The position numbers and the translations under genes are program-made. From Streptomyces sp. NA02950 (GTDB taxonomy: Bacteria > Actinomycetota > Actinomycetes > Streptomycetales > Streptomycetaceae), in NCBI RefSeq assembly GCF_013364155.1, contig NZ_CP054916.1, positions 6,817,001-6,881,000 on the forward strand: a stretch of 64,000 bases of DNA. Reading direction: 5' to 3'. Below, piece by piece: positions 27,518-36,319 of this stretch. The stretch's first letter is position 1. Every line of letters begins with the position of its first letter. A model generated the notes under the pieces. That model made no database searches, had not been told where the DNA came from, and worked only from the letters and a program-made list of their open reading frames with translations.

Positions 27518-27557
27518 CGGCGTACGGGCGGGGTCATCGTCCCCAGCCCGTACGCCG
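27518..27557. terminator. long hairpin between the Rv2175c-like gene and thiE
   Basis: A 12-bp perfect stem (CGGCGTACGGGC at 27518-27529, complement at 27546-27557) is extended by GGGG/CCCC with a one-base bulge and a 7-nt loop. It ends 24 bp before the thiE start, so it may end the upstream transcript or affect thiE. Confidence 0.65.
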
Positions 27558-27581
27558 CCGACCCGGGGGGACCGCCGCACC

Positions 27582-28274
27582 ATGACCGCCACCAGCCCGT
27601 CCGCCGGCTCGCACGGAAGCCTGTCCGCCGGCTCGTCCGCTCGCGAGCGGCTGGCCGACGCGCGGCTGTATCTGTGCACCGACGCCCGGAAGCGCCAGGG
27701 CGACCTGCCGGAGTTCCTGGACGCCGTACTGGCCTCCGGGGTGGACATCGTCCAGCTCCGGGACAAGGGCATGGAGGCCGCCGAGGAGCTGGACCACCTG
27801 GCCGTCTTCGCCGAGGCGTGCCGCCGCCACGGCAAGCTGCTGGCGGTCAACGACCGCGCGGACGTCGCCCACGCCATCGACTCCGATGTCCTCCATCTGG
27901 GCCAGGGAGACCTTCCCGTTCCGGCGGCCCGCGCGATCCTCGGCCGAGACGTGCTGATCGGGCGCTCCACCCATGCGGAGGCGGAGGTGGACGCGGCGGT
28001 CGCCCAGCCCGGCGTCGACTACTTCTGCACCGGCCCCTGCTGGCCCACCCCCACCAAGCCCGGCCGCCCCGCCCCGGGGCTGTCCCTGGTGCGCCACACG
28101 GCCGCGCTGCGCCCCTCCCGCCCCTGGTTCGCCATCGGCGGTATCGACGCGTCCAACCTGGACGAGGTGCTGGAGGCGGGGGCGCGGCGGATCGTGGTGG
28201 TCCGGGCGATCACGGCCGCCGACGACCCGGCGGAGGCGGCGGCGAGCCTGGCCAAGCGGGTCCGCGCCGCGTAG
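27582..28274 (+). CDS. thiE: thiamine-phosphate synthase
   Basis: Joins hydroxymethylpyrimidine diphosphate and thiazole phosphate to give thiamine phosphate. The 230-residue TIM-barrel protein has the family motifs [33 protein letters not shown] and the phosphate-binding [10 protein letters not shown] with RIVVVRAI. A Ser-rich tail of about 23 residues precedes the domain. ATG at 27582 follows GGGGGGACC. It is separated from thiOSG, which is on the other strand 2 kb away, and no thi-box is visible in front of it. Confidence 0.93.
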   Translation: MTATSPSAGSHGSLSAGSSARERLADARLYLCTDARKRQGDLPEFLDAVLASGVDIVQLRDKGMEAAEELDHLAVFAEACRRHGKLLAVNDRADVAHAIDSDVLHLGQGDLPVPAARAILGRDVLIGRSTHAEAEVDAAVAQPGVDYFCTGPCWPTPTKPGRPAPGLSLVRHTAALRPSRPWFAIGGIDASNLDEVLEAGARRIVVVRAITAADDPAEAAASLAKRVRAA

Positions 28275-28390
28275 TCCCCGGTGAGGGGAGGGCGTGCCGG
28301 GTGTCCGCACTGCGGGACGCGACCCCGGCAAAAGGTAAATATCGTCCTCTCGGGTGGGCGCGGTCCACCCCGCTGGCTAACCTTCCCAAT

Positions 28391-29311
28391 ATGGCCCTAG
28401 GCACCGCTTCCACCAGGACCGATCGCGCGCGCACCGTGCGTGATCTGCTCGCGTCGGGCGAGCAGTCGTATTCCTTCGAGTTCTTCGCCCCCAAAACGGC
28501 GAAGGGCGAGCACACGCTGTGGAACGCCATCCGCCGACTGGAGGCCGTCTCGCCGACCTTCGTCTCCGTGACGTACGGCGCCGGCGGCTCCTCCCGCGAG
28601 GGCACGGTGCGCGCCACCGAGCGCATCGCGACCGACACCACCCTGACCCCCGTCGCCCATCTGACCGCGATCGACCACTCCCGGGCCGAGCTGCGCAACA
28701 TCATCGGCCAGTACGCCGACGCCGGGATCCGGAACATGCTCGCGCTGCGCGGTGACCCACCGGGCGACCCGATGGGGGAGTGGATCCGGCACCCCGAGGG
28801 CCTGGGCTACGCCGCCGAGCTGGTCCGGCTGATCAAGGAGTCGGGCGACTTCTGCGTGGGCGTCGCCGCCTTCCCCGAGATGCACCCCCGCTCCACGGAC
28901 TGGGACACCGACATCCGTCACTTCGTGAACAAGTGCCGCGCGGGCGCCGATTTCGCGATCACGCAGATGTTCTTCTTCCCGGAGGACTATCTGCGGCTGC
29001 GCGACCGGGTGGCGGCAGCGGGCTGTACGACGCCCATCATCCCTGAGATCATGCCGGTCACGAACGTGCGGCAGATCGAGCGGTTCGCCAAGCTCAGCAA
29101 TGCCGCGTTCCCGCCCGAGCTCGCGGAGAGGATCCTGGCGGTGAAGGACGACGCGGCCGCTGTACGCTCGATCGGGATCGACTACGCCACCGAGCTGTGT
29201 GCGCGGTTGATGGCCGAGGAGATCCCCGGGCTGCACTTCATCACCCTGAACCACTCCACGGCGACGCTGGAAATCTACGAGAATCTGGGACTGCATCAGC
29301 GGTCCTCGTGA
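28391..29311 (+). CDS. metF: 5,10-methylenetetrahydrofolate reductase
   Basis: FAD enzyme that makes 5-methyltetrahydrofolate for methionine synthesis. The 306-residue TIM barrel starts with the family stretch [14 protein letters not shown] (catalytic Glu), then [24 protein letters not shown] and [16 protein letters not shown] at 28391 gives the usual start; no ribosome-binding site is evident, so a leaderless message is possible. Upstream in-frame sequence overlaps thiE in another frame and is unlike the family. No SAM riboswitch elements were found in the 116-bp gap. Confidence 0.94.
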   Translation: MALGTASTRTDRARTVRDLLASGEQSYSFEFFAPKTAKGEHTLWNAIRRLEAVSPTFVSVTYGAGGSSREGTVRATERIATDTTLTPVAHLTAIDHSRAELRNIIGQYADAGIRNMLALRGDPPGDPMGEWIRHPEGLGYAAELVRLIKESGDFCVGVAAFPEMHPRSTDWDTDIRHFVNKCRAGADFAITQMFFFPEDYLRLRDRVAAAGCTTPIIPEIMPVTNVRQIERFAKLSNAAFPPELAERILAVKDDAAAVRSIGIDYATELCARLMAEEIPGLHFITLNHSTATLEIYENLGLHQRSS

Positions 29312-29348
29312 CGGCAGCCGACGGGCAGCCGCACTGAGAGGGGCGGGC

Positions 29349-30338
29349 ATGGGCTGGACGGTCCTCTACATCGCTTTCGGCGTCGTCGCGCTGTGGCTGC
29401 TGGGAGAGGTGCTGCTGCAGTACAAGGCGCGGCTGCGCTGGCGGCTGCTGGCCTTCGTCGGTTTCCTCGGCGTCGTCGCCGGGGTGCTGGTCCCGTCCGT
29501 GCTGGTGATCGGGATCGGCGCGGTCGCGTTCGCGATCGGCCAGACCTATGTGACGCTCTCCTTCCGGCGCGGCTTCGAGGCCGGATGGGCGCTGCGCGGC
29601 GGACTGCCGGGGCTCGGCGGGGGCCGGGACGAGGAGCGCGCCGGGCCGCCCGAGCCGGAGGCGGAACCGATCCTTGAGGTCTCGGAGCTCGAGGCGGTCC
29701 CGAGCGCCCCGGCCGAACCGCCCATGTACCGGCCCGAGCCGATGCCCGACGACACCGGTGAGTACGGCGTCTACGACGACAGCTCGCCCTTCATGCCCTC
29801 CGCACCCGCCGGGGCGTCCGCGTACGGCGGGGGCGCGGACGGCGGCTACAGCGCGTACGAGACCTACGGCGGCTACGGCTCGCAGGACAACAGCCAGGGC
29901 CACGGCTACGCCTACGGCCAGGACGTGTATGCCGACGCGGGTCAGGCGGGGCAGCAGGGGCAGTACGACTACGGCAACGAGGCGTACGCGGCGTACGGCG
30001 ACCCGTACGGTGGCGCCCAGCCGCAGCCCCAGCCGCAGCCCCAGGCCGATCCGTACGCCCAGCAGCAGCCGTACGGCCAGCAGCAGTACCCCGATCCGTA
30101 CGCCGCCTACGGGCAGCAGGACCCGTACGCCGCCGACCCGCTCGGCGGCGACCACTGGGCGGCGGCCGGCTCGTACCCCGAGCAGGCGCAGTACGCCCCC
30201 GGCGGCGACGCGATGCAGCCCGGCGGCACCTGGGTGCCCCAGCAGCGCGACGGCGAGGCCCGGCCCCCGGCCGACCAGCCGTACCCCTACCCGCAGCAGG
30301 GCTTCCAGCAGGGCTACGACGAGCAGTACCGCTACTGA
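29349..30338 (+). CDS. membrane protein with long Tyr/Gln/Gly/Pro-rich low-complexity tail
   Basis: A 329-residue protein. The first 75 residues form two or three membrane helices (TVLYIAFGVVALWLLGEVLL; LLAFVGFLGVVAGVLVPSVL; VIGIGAVAFAIGQ) followed by a basic segment. From about residue 95 the chain is acidic/Pro-rich and then, from 145 on, made almost only of Tyr, Gly, Gln, Ala, Pro and Asp, with motifs such as DPYAAYGQQ. It ends in QGYDEQYRY. Such tails are disordered and can drive condensation or bind partners. ATG at 29349 follows GAGAGGGGCGGGC. It is a conserved-looking Streptomyces gene of unknown function; degenerate copies of its 3' end lie downstream. Confidence 0.78.
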   Translation: MGWTVLYIAFGVVALWLLGEVLLQYKARLRWRLLAFVGFLGVVAGVLVPSVLVIGIGAVAFAIGQTYVTLSFRRGFEAGWALRGGLPGLGGGRDEERAGPPEPEAEPILEVSELEAVPSAPAEPPMYRPEPMPDDTGEYGVYDDSSPFMPSAPAGASAYGGGADGGYSAYETYGGYGSQDNSQGHGYAYGQDVYADAGQAGQQGQYDYGNEAYAAYGDPYGGAQPQPQPQPQADPYAQQQPYGQQQYPDPYAAYGQQDPYAADPLGGDHWAAAGSYPEQAQYAPGGDAMQPGGTWVPQQRDGEARPPADQPYPYPQQGFQQGYDEQYRY

Positions 30339-30700
30339 CCCCGACGACGGGCCGCCCCGCCCGGGCACGTGCCGGCGCTGCCGCGCCCGTCCCGTCGCGT
30401 GTTCCGCCGGACGCCGACCGCGGCGGCCCGACCGCGTCCGGGCGGCGCTCGAGCGGCGCGGCCCAGCCCTCGGCCGAGCGGCCGTATCCGTACCGGCAGC
30501 GGGGCTACGCGAGCCGTACCGCTACTGAGCCCGGCGCGGGGCCGCCCCGCCCCGGGGCGTCCCCGGCGCTGCCGCGCCCAGGGGCCCGTCCTGCCCGATG
30601 CCGCGCCCCTGCGGCGGCGTGACGCAAGGCCTGGCCTCCGGCCGACCAGCCGTACCCGGACCGGTAGTGGGGCTACGAGCAGTACCGCCGATGAGCCCGG
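30265..30700 (+). repeat. degenerate tandem copies of the 3' end of the preceding gene
   Basis: The last codons and downstream flank of the low-complexity gene (CCGTAC...CAGCAGGGC...GAGCAGTACCG, then GGGCCGCCCCGCCC and GCGCTGCCGCGCCC) recur around 30470-30590 and again around 30640-30700 with substitutions and small deletions. The stretch 30339-30769 holds no other gene. Confidence 0.55.
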
Positions 30701-30769
30701 CGCGGAGCGGGCTGCCGCTCCGCGATGACCGCACTGCCCGGCCCGGCTCCGTTCGGTCCGTGCGCCCCG

Positions 30770-32305
30770 CTACTGGGAGCCGCGGAAGTCCTCGCCTTCG
30801 ACGATCAGGCCGGCCACCAGTGCGCCCGACATTCCGGCGTGGGCCAGGCCACCGCCGGGGTGGGACCAGCCGCCCGCCAGGTACAGGCCCGGCAGCCGGG
30901 TGAGGTTGGCCGGGCGCAGCAGGCGGCCTTCGGCGCCCGCGAGGGCCGGGGCGGGGACCGCGCCGCCGCGGGCGCCGGTGTCCGCGGCGGTGTCGACGGG
31001 CGTACGGACCTCGCGCCACAGCACCCGGTCCGCCAGGTCCGGGATCACCGTCTTGGCCGCGGTCATCAGCCCGTCCGCGTCGTCCTCGGCGGCCTCGCGG
31101 TCGGCCCAGTCCACCGGGCCGTGCGGGGCGACCACGGCGGTGAGCGTGACGGCCTCGTGGTCCGCGTCCGGGCACACGGTGGGGTCGTCCGGCCGGAGCA
31201 CGGTCACGGTGGGGCGCACACAGGGGCGGCGCATGCTGTGGCCGTCGCCGAAGACACCGGCCAACTCCGCGGCCCGGTCCGGGGCGTGGACCACGGTCCG
31301 GTGCGCGGTGCCCTCGGGGCGGGCGCCGCGCAGCGCCAGATGGACGGTGAGACGGCCCGGGGTGGCGTTCCCGGGGCCCAGGTCGGGGGTGACGTCGCCG
31401 TCGTGCCAGGGGCGCCGCCCGCCGAGCAGCGGGGGCAGCAGCGCGGGGTCGACGGCCGCGACCACCGCGTCCGCCTCGACGGCGGTGCCGTCGGCCAGCT
31501 CCAGGCCCGCCGCGCGGCCGTCCTTCTCGACGATGGCGGAGATTTCGGCGCCGAACCGGAACTCGACGCGGCGCGCACGGCAACGCTCGTACAGCGCGTC
31601 GGCCAGCGCGCGCATCCCGCCGCGCACGTACCAGGTGCCGAAGGTCTGCTCGATATAGGGCAGCACGGTGGCCGCGGCGGGGGCGGAACGCGGATCGAGG
31701 CCATGGGCCAGGGCATGGCTCTCCAGCAGGGCCACCGCCCTCGGATCCCTCAGCTCGCGCCGCGCTACATCGGTGAGCGTGGGCGGGCGGCGGCCGCCGA
31801 ACCAGCCGCGCCGCACCGGGGCGGCCGGATACGGATCGCGGCCCAGGACCTGCCAGTCGGAGCGCAGCGGCTCCTCGAGCAGCGGTCTGCGGGTGGCGTC
31901 CCACACGTCACGGGCCCGGTTGACCAGATCGCTCCAGCGCTCGCCCGCGCCCGCGCCGAAGGCGCCGTCCAGGGCCTGGCTCACCCCGCCGTGCGAGGCG
32001 TTGGGCAGCAGCACCTCGGTGCCGTCGGGGAAGAGATGGCGGGCGGCAGGATCGACCTGGATGAGCTCGACGCTCTGCTCCAGCGTCTCCTTGCCGGTCT
32101 TCACGAACAGATCCCGGTAGACCGCGGGCAGCCGGAGCAGCCCCGGGCCGGTGTCGAAGGAGAAGCCGTCCCGCGACAGGCGCCCCACCCCGCCGCCGTG
32201 GGTCCGGCCGCGCTCGTACACCACCACCCGGTGGCCCGCGACGGCCAGCCGGGCCGCCGTCGCCATGGCGCCCATCCCCGCGCCGATCACCGCAATCCGT
32301 GCCAT
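30770..32305 (-). CDS. phytoene-desaturase/CrtI-like FAD oxidoreductase
   Basis: A 511-residue flavoprotein of the phytoene dehydrogenase (CrtI/CrtN-like) family. The N-terminal FAD motif is IAVIGAGMGAMATAARLA followed by VVVYERGRTHGGGVG and FDTGPGLLRLP. The family C-terminal motif is GLYLAGGWSHPGGGLAHAGMSGALVAGLI. It could act on a carotenoid or other polyene, or on a different hydrophobic substrate; no prenyl or carotenoid genes are adjacent. ATG at 32305 is chosen because the FAD motif begins at once; the frame is open to 32557 with no such match. A perfect 24-bp palindrome lies about 77 bp upstream. Confidence 0.85.
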   Translation of the reverse strand: MARIAVIGAGMGAMATAARLAVAGHRVVVYERGRTHGGGVGRLSRDGFSFDTGPGLLRLPAVYRDLFVKTGKETLEQSVELIQVDPAARHLFPDGTEVLLPNASHGGVSQALDGAFGAGAGERWSDLVNRARDVWDATRRPLLEEPLRSDWQVLGRDPYPAAPVRRGWFGGRRPPTLTDVARRELRDPRAVALLESHALAHGLDPRSAPAAATVLPYIEQTFGTWYVRGGMRALADALYERCRARRVEFRFGAEISAIVEKDGRAAGLELADGTAVEADAVVAAVDPALLPPLLGGRRPWHDGDVTPDLGPGNATPGRLTVHLALRGARPEGTAHRTVVHAPDRAAELAGVFGDGHSMRRPCVRPTVTVLRPDDPTVCPDADHEAVTLTAVVAPHGPVDWADREAAEDDADGLMTAAKTVIPDLADRVLWREVRTPVDTAADTGARGGAVPAPALAGAEGRLLRPANLTRLPGLYLAGGWSHPGGGLAHAGMSGALVAGLIVEGEDFRGSQ

Positions 32306-32722
32306 GACCGCGACTTTATCCGCCGCCACCGACAGCCGCGGACGGCGGCCGGGGGCAGGTCCGTGGGGAGGAGCGCGGGGGGTCTGAGTACGCGTACTCA
32401 GACCGGGAGATGAGTAGCCGCGCGGATGGGGCGGACGCCGTCCGGACGGAAGAGTGGAGCACACGGAAGGGCCGCGCGCCGGACCGCCGACACGGGGCGG
32501 CGGAACGGCGTGGGGCCCGGACATACCGGGGGCGTACGGGGGAGCCACCGCTGCCACGGTGGCTTCTACGGGGGAGTTACGGGGGGAGGCGCTGTTCCGG
32601 CGCGGGACCGATGGGGGTCGAAACCGCGCCGGGACAGCGCCTTCTGCTGTGCCGGGCCTTCTGCCGACGGGCTCTATGCCGTGCCCGCGTGTCTCCCCGG
32701 AGCCACCCGGTTCCCGCCGCCG
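32306..32722. other. intergenic region with a palindrome, no gene seen
   Basis: About 420 bp between the oxidoreductase start and the TetR gene end (both minus strand). Apart from the palindrome at 32381-32404 it has only long GC-driven open frames with no protein-like character. Confidence 0.5.
32381..32404. promoter_or_regulatory. perfect 24-bp palindrome, candidate operator
   Basis: GGTCTGAGTACG is followed directly by its exact reverse complement. The AT-containing core TGAGTACGCGTACTCA stands out from the GC-rich surroundings. It is 76 bp upstream of the oxidoreductase start on that gene's strand, where a regulator could sit. The protein that binds it is unknown. Confidence 0.5.
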
Positions 32723-33361
32723 CTAGCCGGAGGCCGGGGTGCCCTTGGCCATCGCCCCGCCGCCCACGCGCCCCTGGAGCAGCAGCGAGAGCGCCGCGTG
32801 CACATCGTCCAGCGACCGTTCGGGCTGGTACGACTGCCAGTCGAGCGCGGCCACCAGGACCATCCCGAACAGCGCCGAGGCGGTCAGCGGGATGTCGAGG
32901 TCCTCACTCAGCTCGCCCGTGGCCACGCCGTCCCGCAGCTCGGCCTCGATCACCGCTATGGCGCGCTGCCGGACCATCATCAGGGTGGACTGCCAGGCGC
33001 GGTTGGTGCGCCACAGCTCGGCCACGTACAGCTGGGTGAGCGCCGGATAGCGGGAGATGAAGCCGAGCCCGGCGCGGACCATCGCGTCCAGCCCGTCCAC
33101 ATGGCTGCCGCCGCGTTCGGCGTTCTCGTCGGAGGCGAGCTGGAGCGAGGTGGCGAGCAGCTCGACGCCGTGCCGCAGCAGCTCTTCGAAGAGCACGGTC
33201 TTGCTCGCGAAGTTGTAGTAGACCGTGCCCTTGGCCACCCCCGCCCGCTCGGCGATCTCGTCCACGGTGGTGGAGGAGAAGCCCTGTTCCGCGATGAGGG
33301 TGACCGCTGCCTCGAAGAGTTTCTGACGGGTGGCCTGGCGGCGTGTGTTGCTGCTGTCCAT
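32723..33361 (-). CDS. TetR-family repressor
   Basis: A 212-residue regulator. The N-terminal helix-turn-helix is typical (RQKLFEAAVTLIAEQGFSST and TVDEIAERAGVAKGTVYYNF), and the C-terminal part is the variable ligand-binding region. ATG at 33361 starts the family pattern. It is the third gene of a minus-strand operon after the ABC ATPase and the YhgE-type permease, 35 bp after the latter. The palindrome at 36330-36343 inside the operon promoter is the likely operator, making this an autorepressed export system. The inducer is unknown. Confidence 0.9.
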   Translation of the reverse strand: MDSSNTRRQATRQKLFEAAVTLIAEQGFSSTTVDEIAERAGVAKGTVYYNFASKTVLFEELLRHGVELLATSLQLASDENAERGGSHVDGLDAMVRAGLGFISRYPALTQLYVAELWRTNRAWQSTLMMVRQRAIAVIEAELRDGVATGELSEDLDIPLTASALFGMVLVAALDWQSYQPERSLDDVHAALSLLLQGRVGGGAMAKGTPASG

Positions 33362-33396
33362 GGCGCCGATTGTGCCCGCTGCCCACGTGGTCCCGC

Positions 33397-35481
33397 TCAC
33401 AGGCTCAGCTCCGGGTGCAGCCGGTCGACCGACCACACCTGCTTGCGCCGGGCCGACCAGGCGGTGAGGGCGAGGGCGGCCACGGTGTAGCCGGCCAGCA
33501 CCGCGCACGCCAGCCAGACCGGGCCGAGCCCGCCTCCGGTGATGAGGCGGCGCAGTCCGTCCACGACGTAGCTCATCGGCAGGAAGGGGTGGATCGCGTT
33601 GAAGAAACGGGGGCTGGTCTGCACCGGATAGGTACCGCCCGCCGAGGTCAGCTGGAGCATCAGCAGCGCCAGGACGAGGATTCTCCCGGCCGGTCCGAAG
33701 CGGGCGTTGAGCCACTGCACGATCGCCGCGAAGCACGCCGTCACCAGCATCAGAAAGCCGATGGTGCCCGCCGCGCGCACCATCTGGAGGCCGACCGCCC
33801 AGTGCAGTACGGCCATCAGCGCCAACGTCTGGAACACCCCGATCGCGGCGACCGGCAGCCAGCCCGCGAACGCCACCCGCCAGGAGGAGGCGCCCGCGGC
33901 GAGGGCGCGTCCGTTGAGCGGCTGGATCAGCATGTAGGCCACCATCGCGCCCACCCAGAGGGAGAGCGGGATGAAGTACGGGGCGAAACCCGTGCCGTAG
34001 TTGGGTGCCTTGTGCATCGCCTGGTTGACGAGCTGGACCGGGTCCGACATCACCTCGGTGCGCGCGTCCCGGTCGTGCTTGTTGTAGTCGGGGATCTTCG
34101 CGGCGCCGTCGTGCAGCCCGCCGGAGAGCTTGCCGGAGCCGTCGACCAGCTTGTACATCCCGCCGTTGAGCGTGTTCGCGCCGGTGTGCAGCTTGCCGAC
34201 GCCGCTGTCGAGATCGGACGCGCCGGTCTTGGCGGTGGACAGGCCGGTGTGGAGCGTGTCGGCGCCCGTGGCGACCTTGTGCGCCCCGGAGTTGAGCGCG
34301 TTGATCTTCCGTACGGCGGAGTCGAGGTCCTTGCCGAGGTGCGGGGCGTTGTCGGCGAGCCAGGTGGCCTTCTTGTTCAGATCGTCCAGCCGGGTGCCGA
34401 GGAGGTCGAGCTGATCGGTGTTGTCCTGGACCAGCTTGTTGACCTGCTCGGCCACATCGGCGGCGGTGTCGGCGGCGGCCACCGACTTCTTCAGCGCCGG
34501 ACAGTCCGGATCGAGGGTCACCACGCCCTCGCAGCGCGTCCGGTAGTCGGCGGCCAGGTCGTCGGATGCCTTACGGGCCTTGGTGGCCGCGCTGGAGGTC
34601 GTCTCCGGGAGGGTGTCGAGGTGGTCGGACGCCTTCTGGGCGGCATCGGCGACCAGCCGGGAGACCCTGCCGATCTCCTTGCCGTTCTTCTTCAGGAAGG
34701 GACCGACCTTGACCGAGACGTCGTTGACCTTGTCGGAGAGGGTCTGGGTGCCCGCGGCGACCTTGCCCGAACCCTTCTCCAGTTTGTCCGCGCCCTTGTT
34801 GAGCTTGCCGAGCCCGGACGTGAGGTCCTTGCTGCCCTTCTTGGCCTTGGTGAGGCCCTTGGCGAGCTCGCCCGTGCCCTTCTTCGCCTTGGAGATGCCG
34901 TTGCCCAGCGTGTCGGCGCCCTTGGCGGCCTTCTCCGTCTTGCCGTGGATGTCGGAGAAGGAGATGAAGATGTTGTCGTAGAAGCCGCGGGACGCCTTGG
35001 TGGAGGCCGCGGCGCGCACCTCGCTGAAGACCGAGCGGGAGATCTGGCCGACGATGTAGTTGTTGGCGTCGTTGGTGTGCACCCGGAGGGCGCCGGTCTC
35101 CGGGGACTTCCCGGAGCTGGAGGCGATCTCCTTGCTGAAGTCCGGGGGCACGGTCAGCGAGAGGTAGTACCGGCCGTTCGCCACGCCGTCGCGGGCGTCG
35201 GCGGCGCTGGTGGGCTGCCAGTCGAAGGTCTTGCTGTCGAGCAGCTTCTCGGTGATGTCGTCACCGGCGTGCAGGCTCTTGCCCTTCACGGTGGCGCCGT
35301 CGTCGGCGTTGACCAGCGCGACCGGGATCTTCTCCAGCTTGCCGTAGGGGTCCCAGAACGACCACAGATAGAGGGCGCCGTAGAGCAGGGGGAGCAGCAG
35401 CAGGGCGGCGAGCGCCGCCCGGGGCATCTTTCCCCTGCCGAAGCGCTTCAGTTCAAGCGCGGCGAGTTTCAGCGAGCGCAT
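33397..35481 (-). CDS. YhgE/Pip-family ABC-2-type membrane protein
   Basis: A 694-residue membrane protein of the YhgE/Pip type. One membrane helix near the N-terminus (ALAALLLLPLLYGALYLWSF) is followed by the conserved PVALVNADDGATV segment and about 400 extracellular residues of heptad-like repeats (GADKLEKGSGKVAAGTQTL and similar). Five or six helices form the C-terminal permease part. Relatives are phage receptors in firmicutes and type VII-associated or putative export proteins elsewhere. ATG at 35481 has GAGGAGGGG upstream. It overlaps the ATPase gene by 29 bp and belongs to the same operon. The substrate is unknown. Confidence 0.88.
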   Translation of the reverse strand: MRSLKLAALELKRFGRGKMPRAALAALLLLPLLYGALYLWSFWDPYGKLEKIPVALVNADDGATVKGKSLHAGDDITEKLLDSKTFDWQPTSAADARDGVANGRYYLSLTVPPDFSKEIASSSGKSPETGALRVHTNDANNYIVGQISRSVFSEVRAAASTKASRGFYDNIFISFSDIHGKTEKAAKGADTLGNGISKAKKGTGELAKGLTKAKKGSKDLTSGLGKLNKGADKLEKGSGKVAAGTQTLSDKVNDVSVKVGPFLKKNGKEIGRVSRLVADAAQKASDHLDTLPETTSSAATKARKASDDLAADYRTRCEGVVTLDPDCPALKKSVAAADTAADVAEQVNKLVQDNTDQLDLLGTRLDDLNKKATWLADNAPHLGKDLDSAVRKINALNSGAHKVATGADTLHTGLSTAKTGASDLDSGVGKLHTGANTLNGGMYKLVDGSGKLSGGLHDGAAKIPDYNKHDRDARTEVMSDPVQLVNQAMHKAPNYGTGFAPYFIPLSLWVGAMVAYMLIQPLNGRALAAGASSWRVAFAGWLPVAAIGVFQTLALMAVLHWAVGLQMVRAAGTIGFLMLVTACFAAIVQWLNARFGPAGRILVLALLMLQLTSAGGTYPVQTSPRFFNAIHPFLPMSYVVDGLRRLITGGGLGPVWLACAVLAGYTVAALALTAWSARRKQVWSVDRLHPELSL

Positions 35482-36286
35482 CCTCCGGCCCCTCCTCGTT
35501 CTCGTTCGTGCCCTCGTCGCCGGTCGTGGTCTCGTCCGGGTGGTCCTTGTGCGGGGCCGTGTTGTGGCCGCTCGCCTCGGCGGGGCGGGTCGGGACGACA
35601 ACGGCGTCCTCCGGGGCCTGGCTGCACACCGCGAGGACGGTGGTACCGCCCTCCGCGATCTCCCGCAGCAGCGCCCACGCCTGGTCGCGTTCGGTGTCCG
35701 AGAGCTTCATGTCGGTGTCGTCGACGGCCAGCAGCCGCGGCCGGGAGATCAGCGCGAGGGCGATCGAGAGGCGCAGCGCCTCCAGCCGCTCCAGGTCCCG
35801 TACGGCCGTGCGCGGCCCCTTGGGCAGGGTGTCGAGGTCGAGCCCCGCGGTCCGTACGGCGTCGTCGATCGCGGCCCGGGAGGCGGCGGCCCGTTCGCGG
35901 CGGGGTCGCAGCAGCCCGCGCGGCGCGTCACCGAACCGGCGTTGCAACAGGGCGCGTTCCCGCAGGTGCTCGGCGACGGTGAGCACCGGATCCAGTTCGC
36001 TGACCCCGGGCACTTGGGCGAGTGCGCTGATTCTGCGTATACGCGCCATCTGTTGGGGAACACGGAAGCCGGCGATGCTGCCCTGCCCCGCGGCGGGGCG
36101 CATCCGCCCGGTGAGTGTGAGGAGCAGACAGCTGCGGCCGGAGCCGGAGGGGCCCTCGACCGCTATCAGTGCGCCGGGTTCGGCGCTGAGGCCGACATCG
36201 CGGAACGCCCAGCCGCGTGAGCCCTTGGCACCGAGCCCCGCGGCCGTCACCGCCGCCCCGGTCTTCCGGTCCGGGGTGTCCTCCAC
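35453..36286 (-). CDS. ABC-transporter-type ATPase with degenerate motifs
   Basis: A 277-residue ABC-like domain that should pair with the YhgE-type protein encoded next. Walker A reads GPSGSGRS (residues 45-52), with Arg where Lys normally binds the phosphates. Walker B reads RLLAVDDTD, with Asp instead of the catalytic Glu, and no LSGGQ signature is evident (RLEALRLSIALAL is in its place). It may bind ATP poorly or act as a regulatory subunit. The C-terminus is an acidic Glu/Asp/Thr-rich tail. GTG at 36286 is chosen since GGGGGAG lies 8 nt upstream and an earlier ATG at 36361 would put the operator inside the gene. Confidence 0.8.
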   Translation of the reverse strand: MEDTPDRKTGAAVTAAGLGAKGSRGWAFRDVGLSAEPGALIAVEGPSGSGRSCLLLTLTGRMRPAAGQGSIAGFRVPQQMARIRRISALAQVPGVSELDPVLTVAEHLRERALLQRRFGDAPRGLLRPRRERAAASRAAIDDAVRTAGLDLDTLPKGPRTAVRDLERLEALRLSIALALISRPRLLAVDDTDMKLSDTERDQAWALLREIAEGGTTVLAVCSQAPEDAVVVPTRPAEASGHNTAPHKDHPDETTTGDEGTNENEEGPEDALAETRRA

Positions 36287-36319
36287 GAGAACCACTCCCC
36301 CTCGCGAGTCCTGGGATAC

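Noticed and set aside
28275..28390. SAM riboswitch upstream of metF
   Set aside because: None of the conserved SAM-I or SAM-II elements could be found in the gap.
32426..33490. Plus-strand open frame between the oxidoreductase and TetR genes
   Set aside because: No protein-like segments; its second half is antisense to the TetR gene.
33343..35982. 879-codon plus-strand open frame over the YhgE and ATPase genes
   Set aside because: Antisense shadow; the minus-strand genes have membrane helices, family motifs and operon layout.
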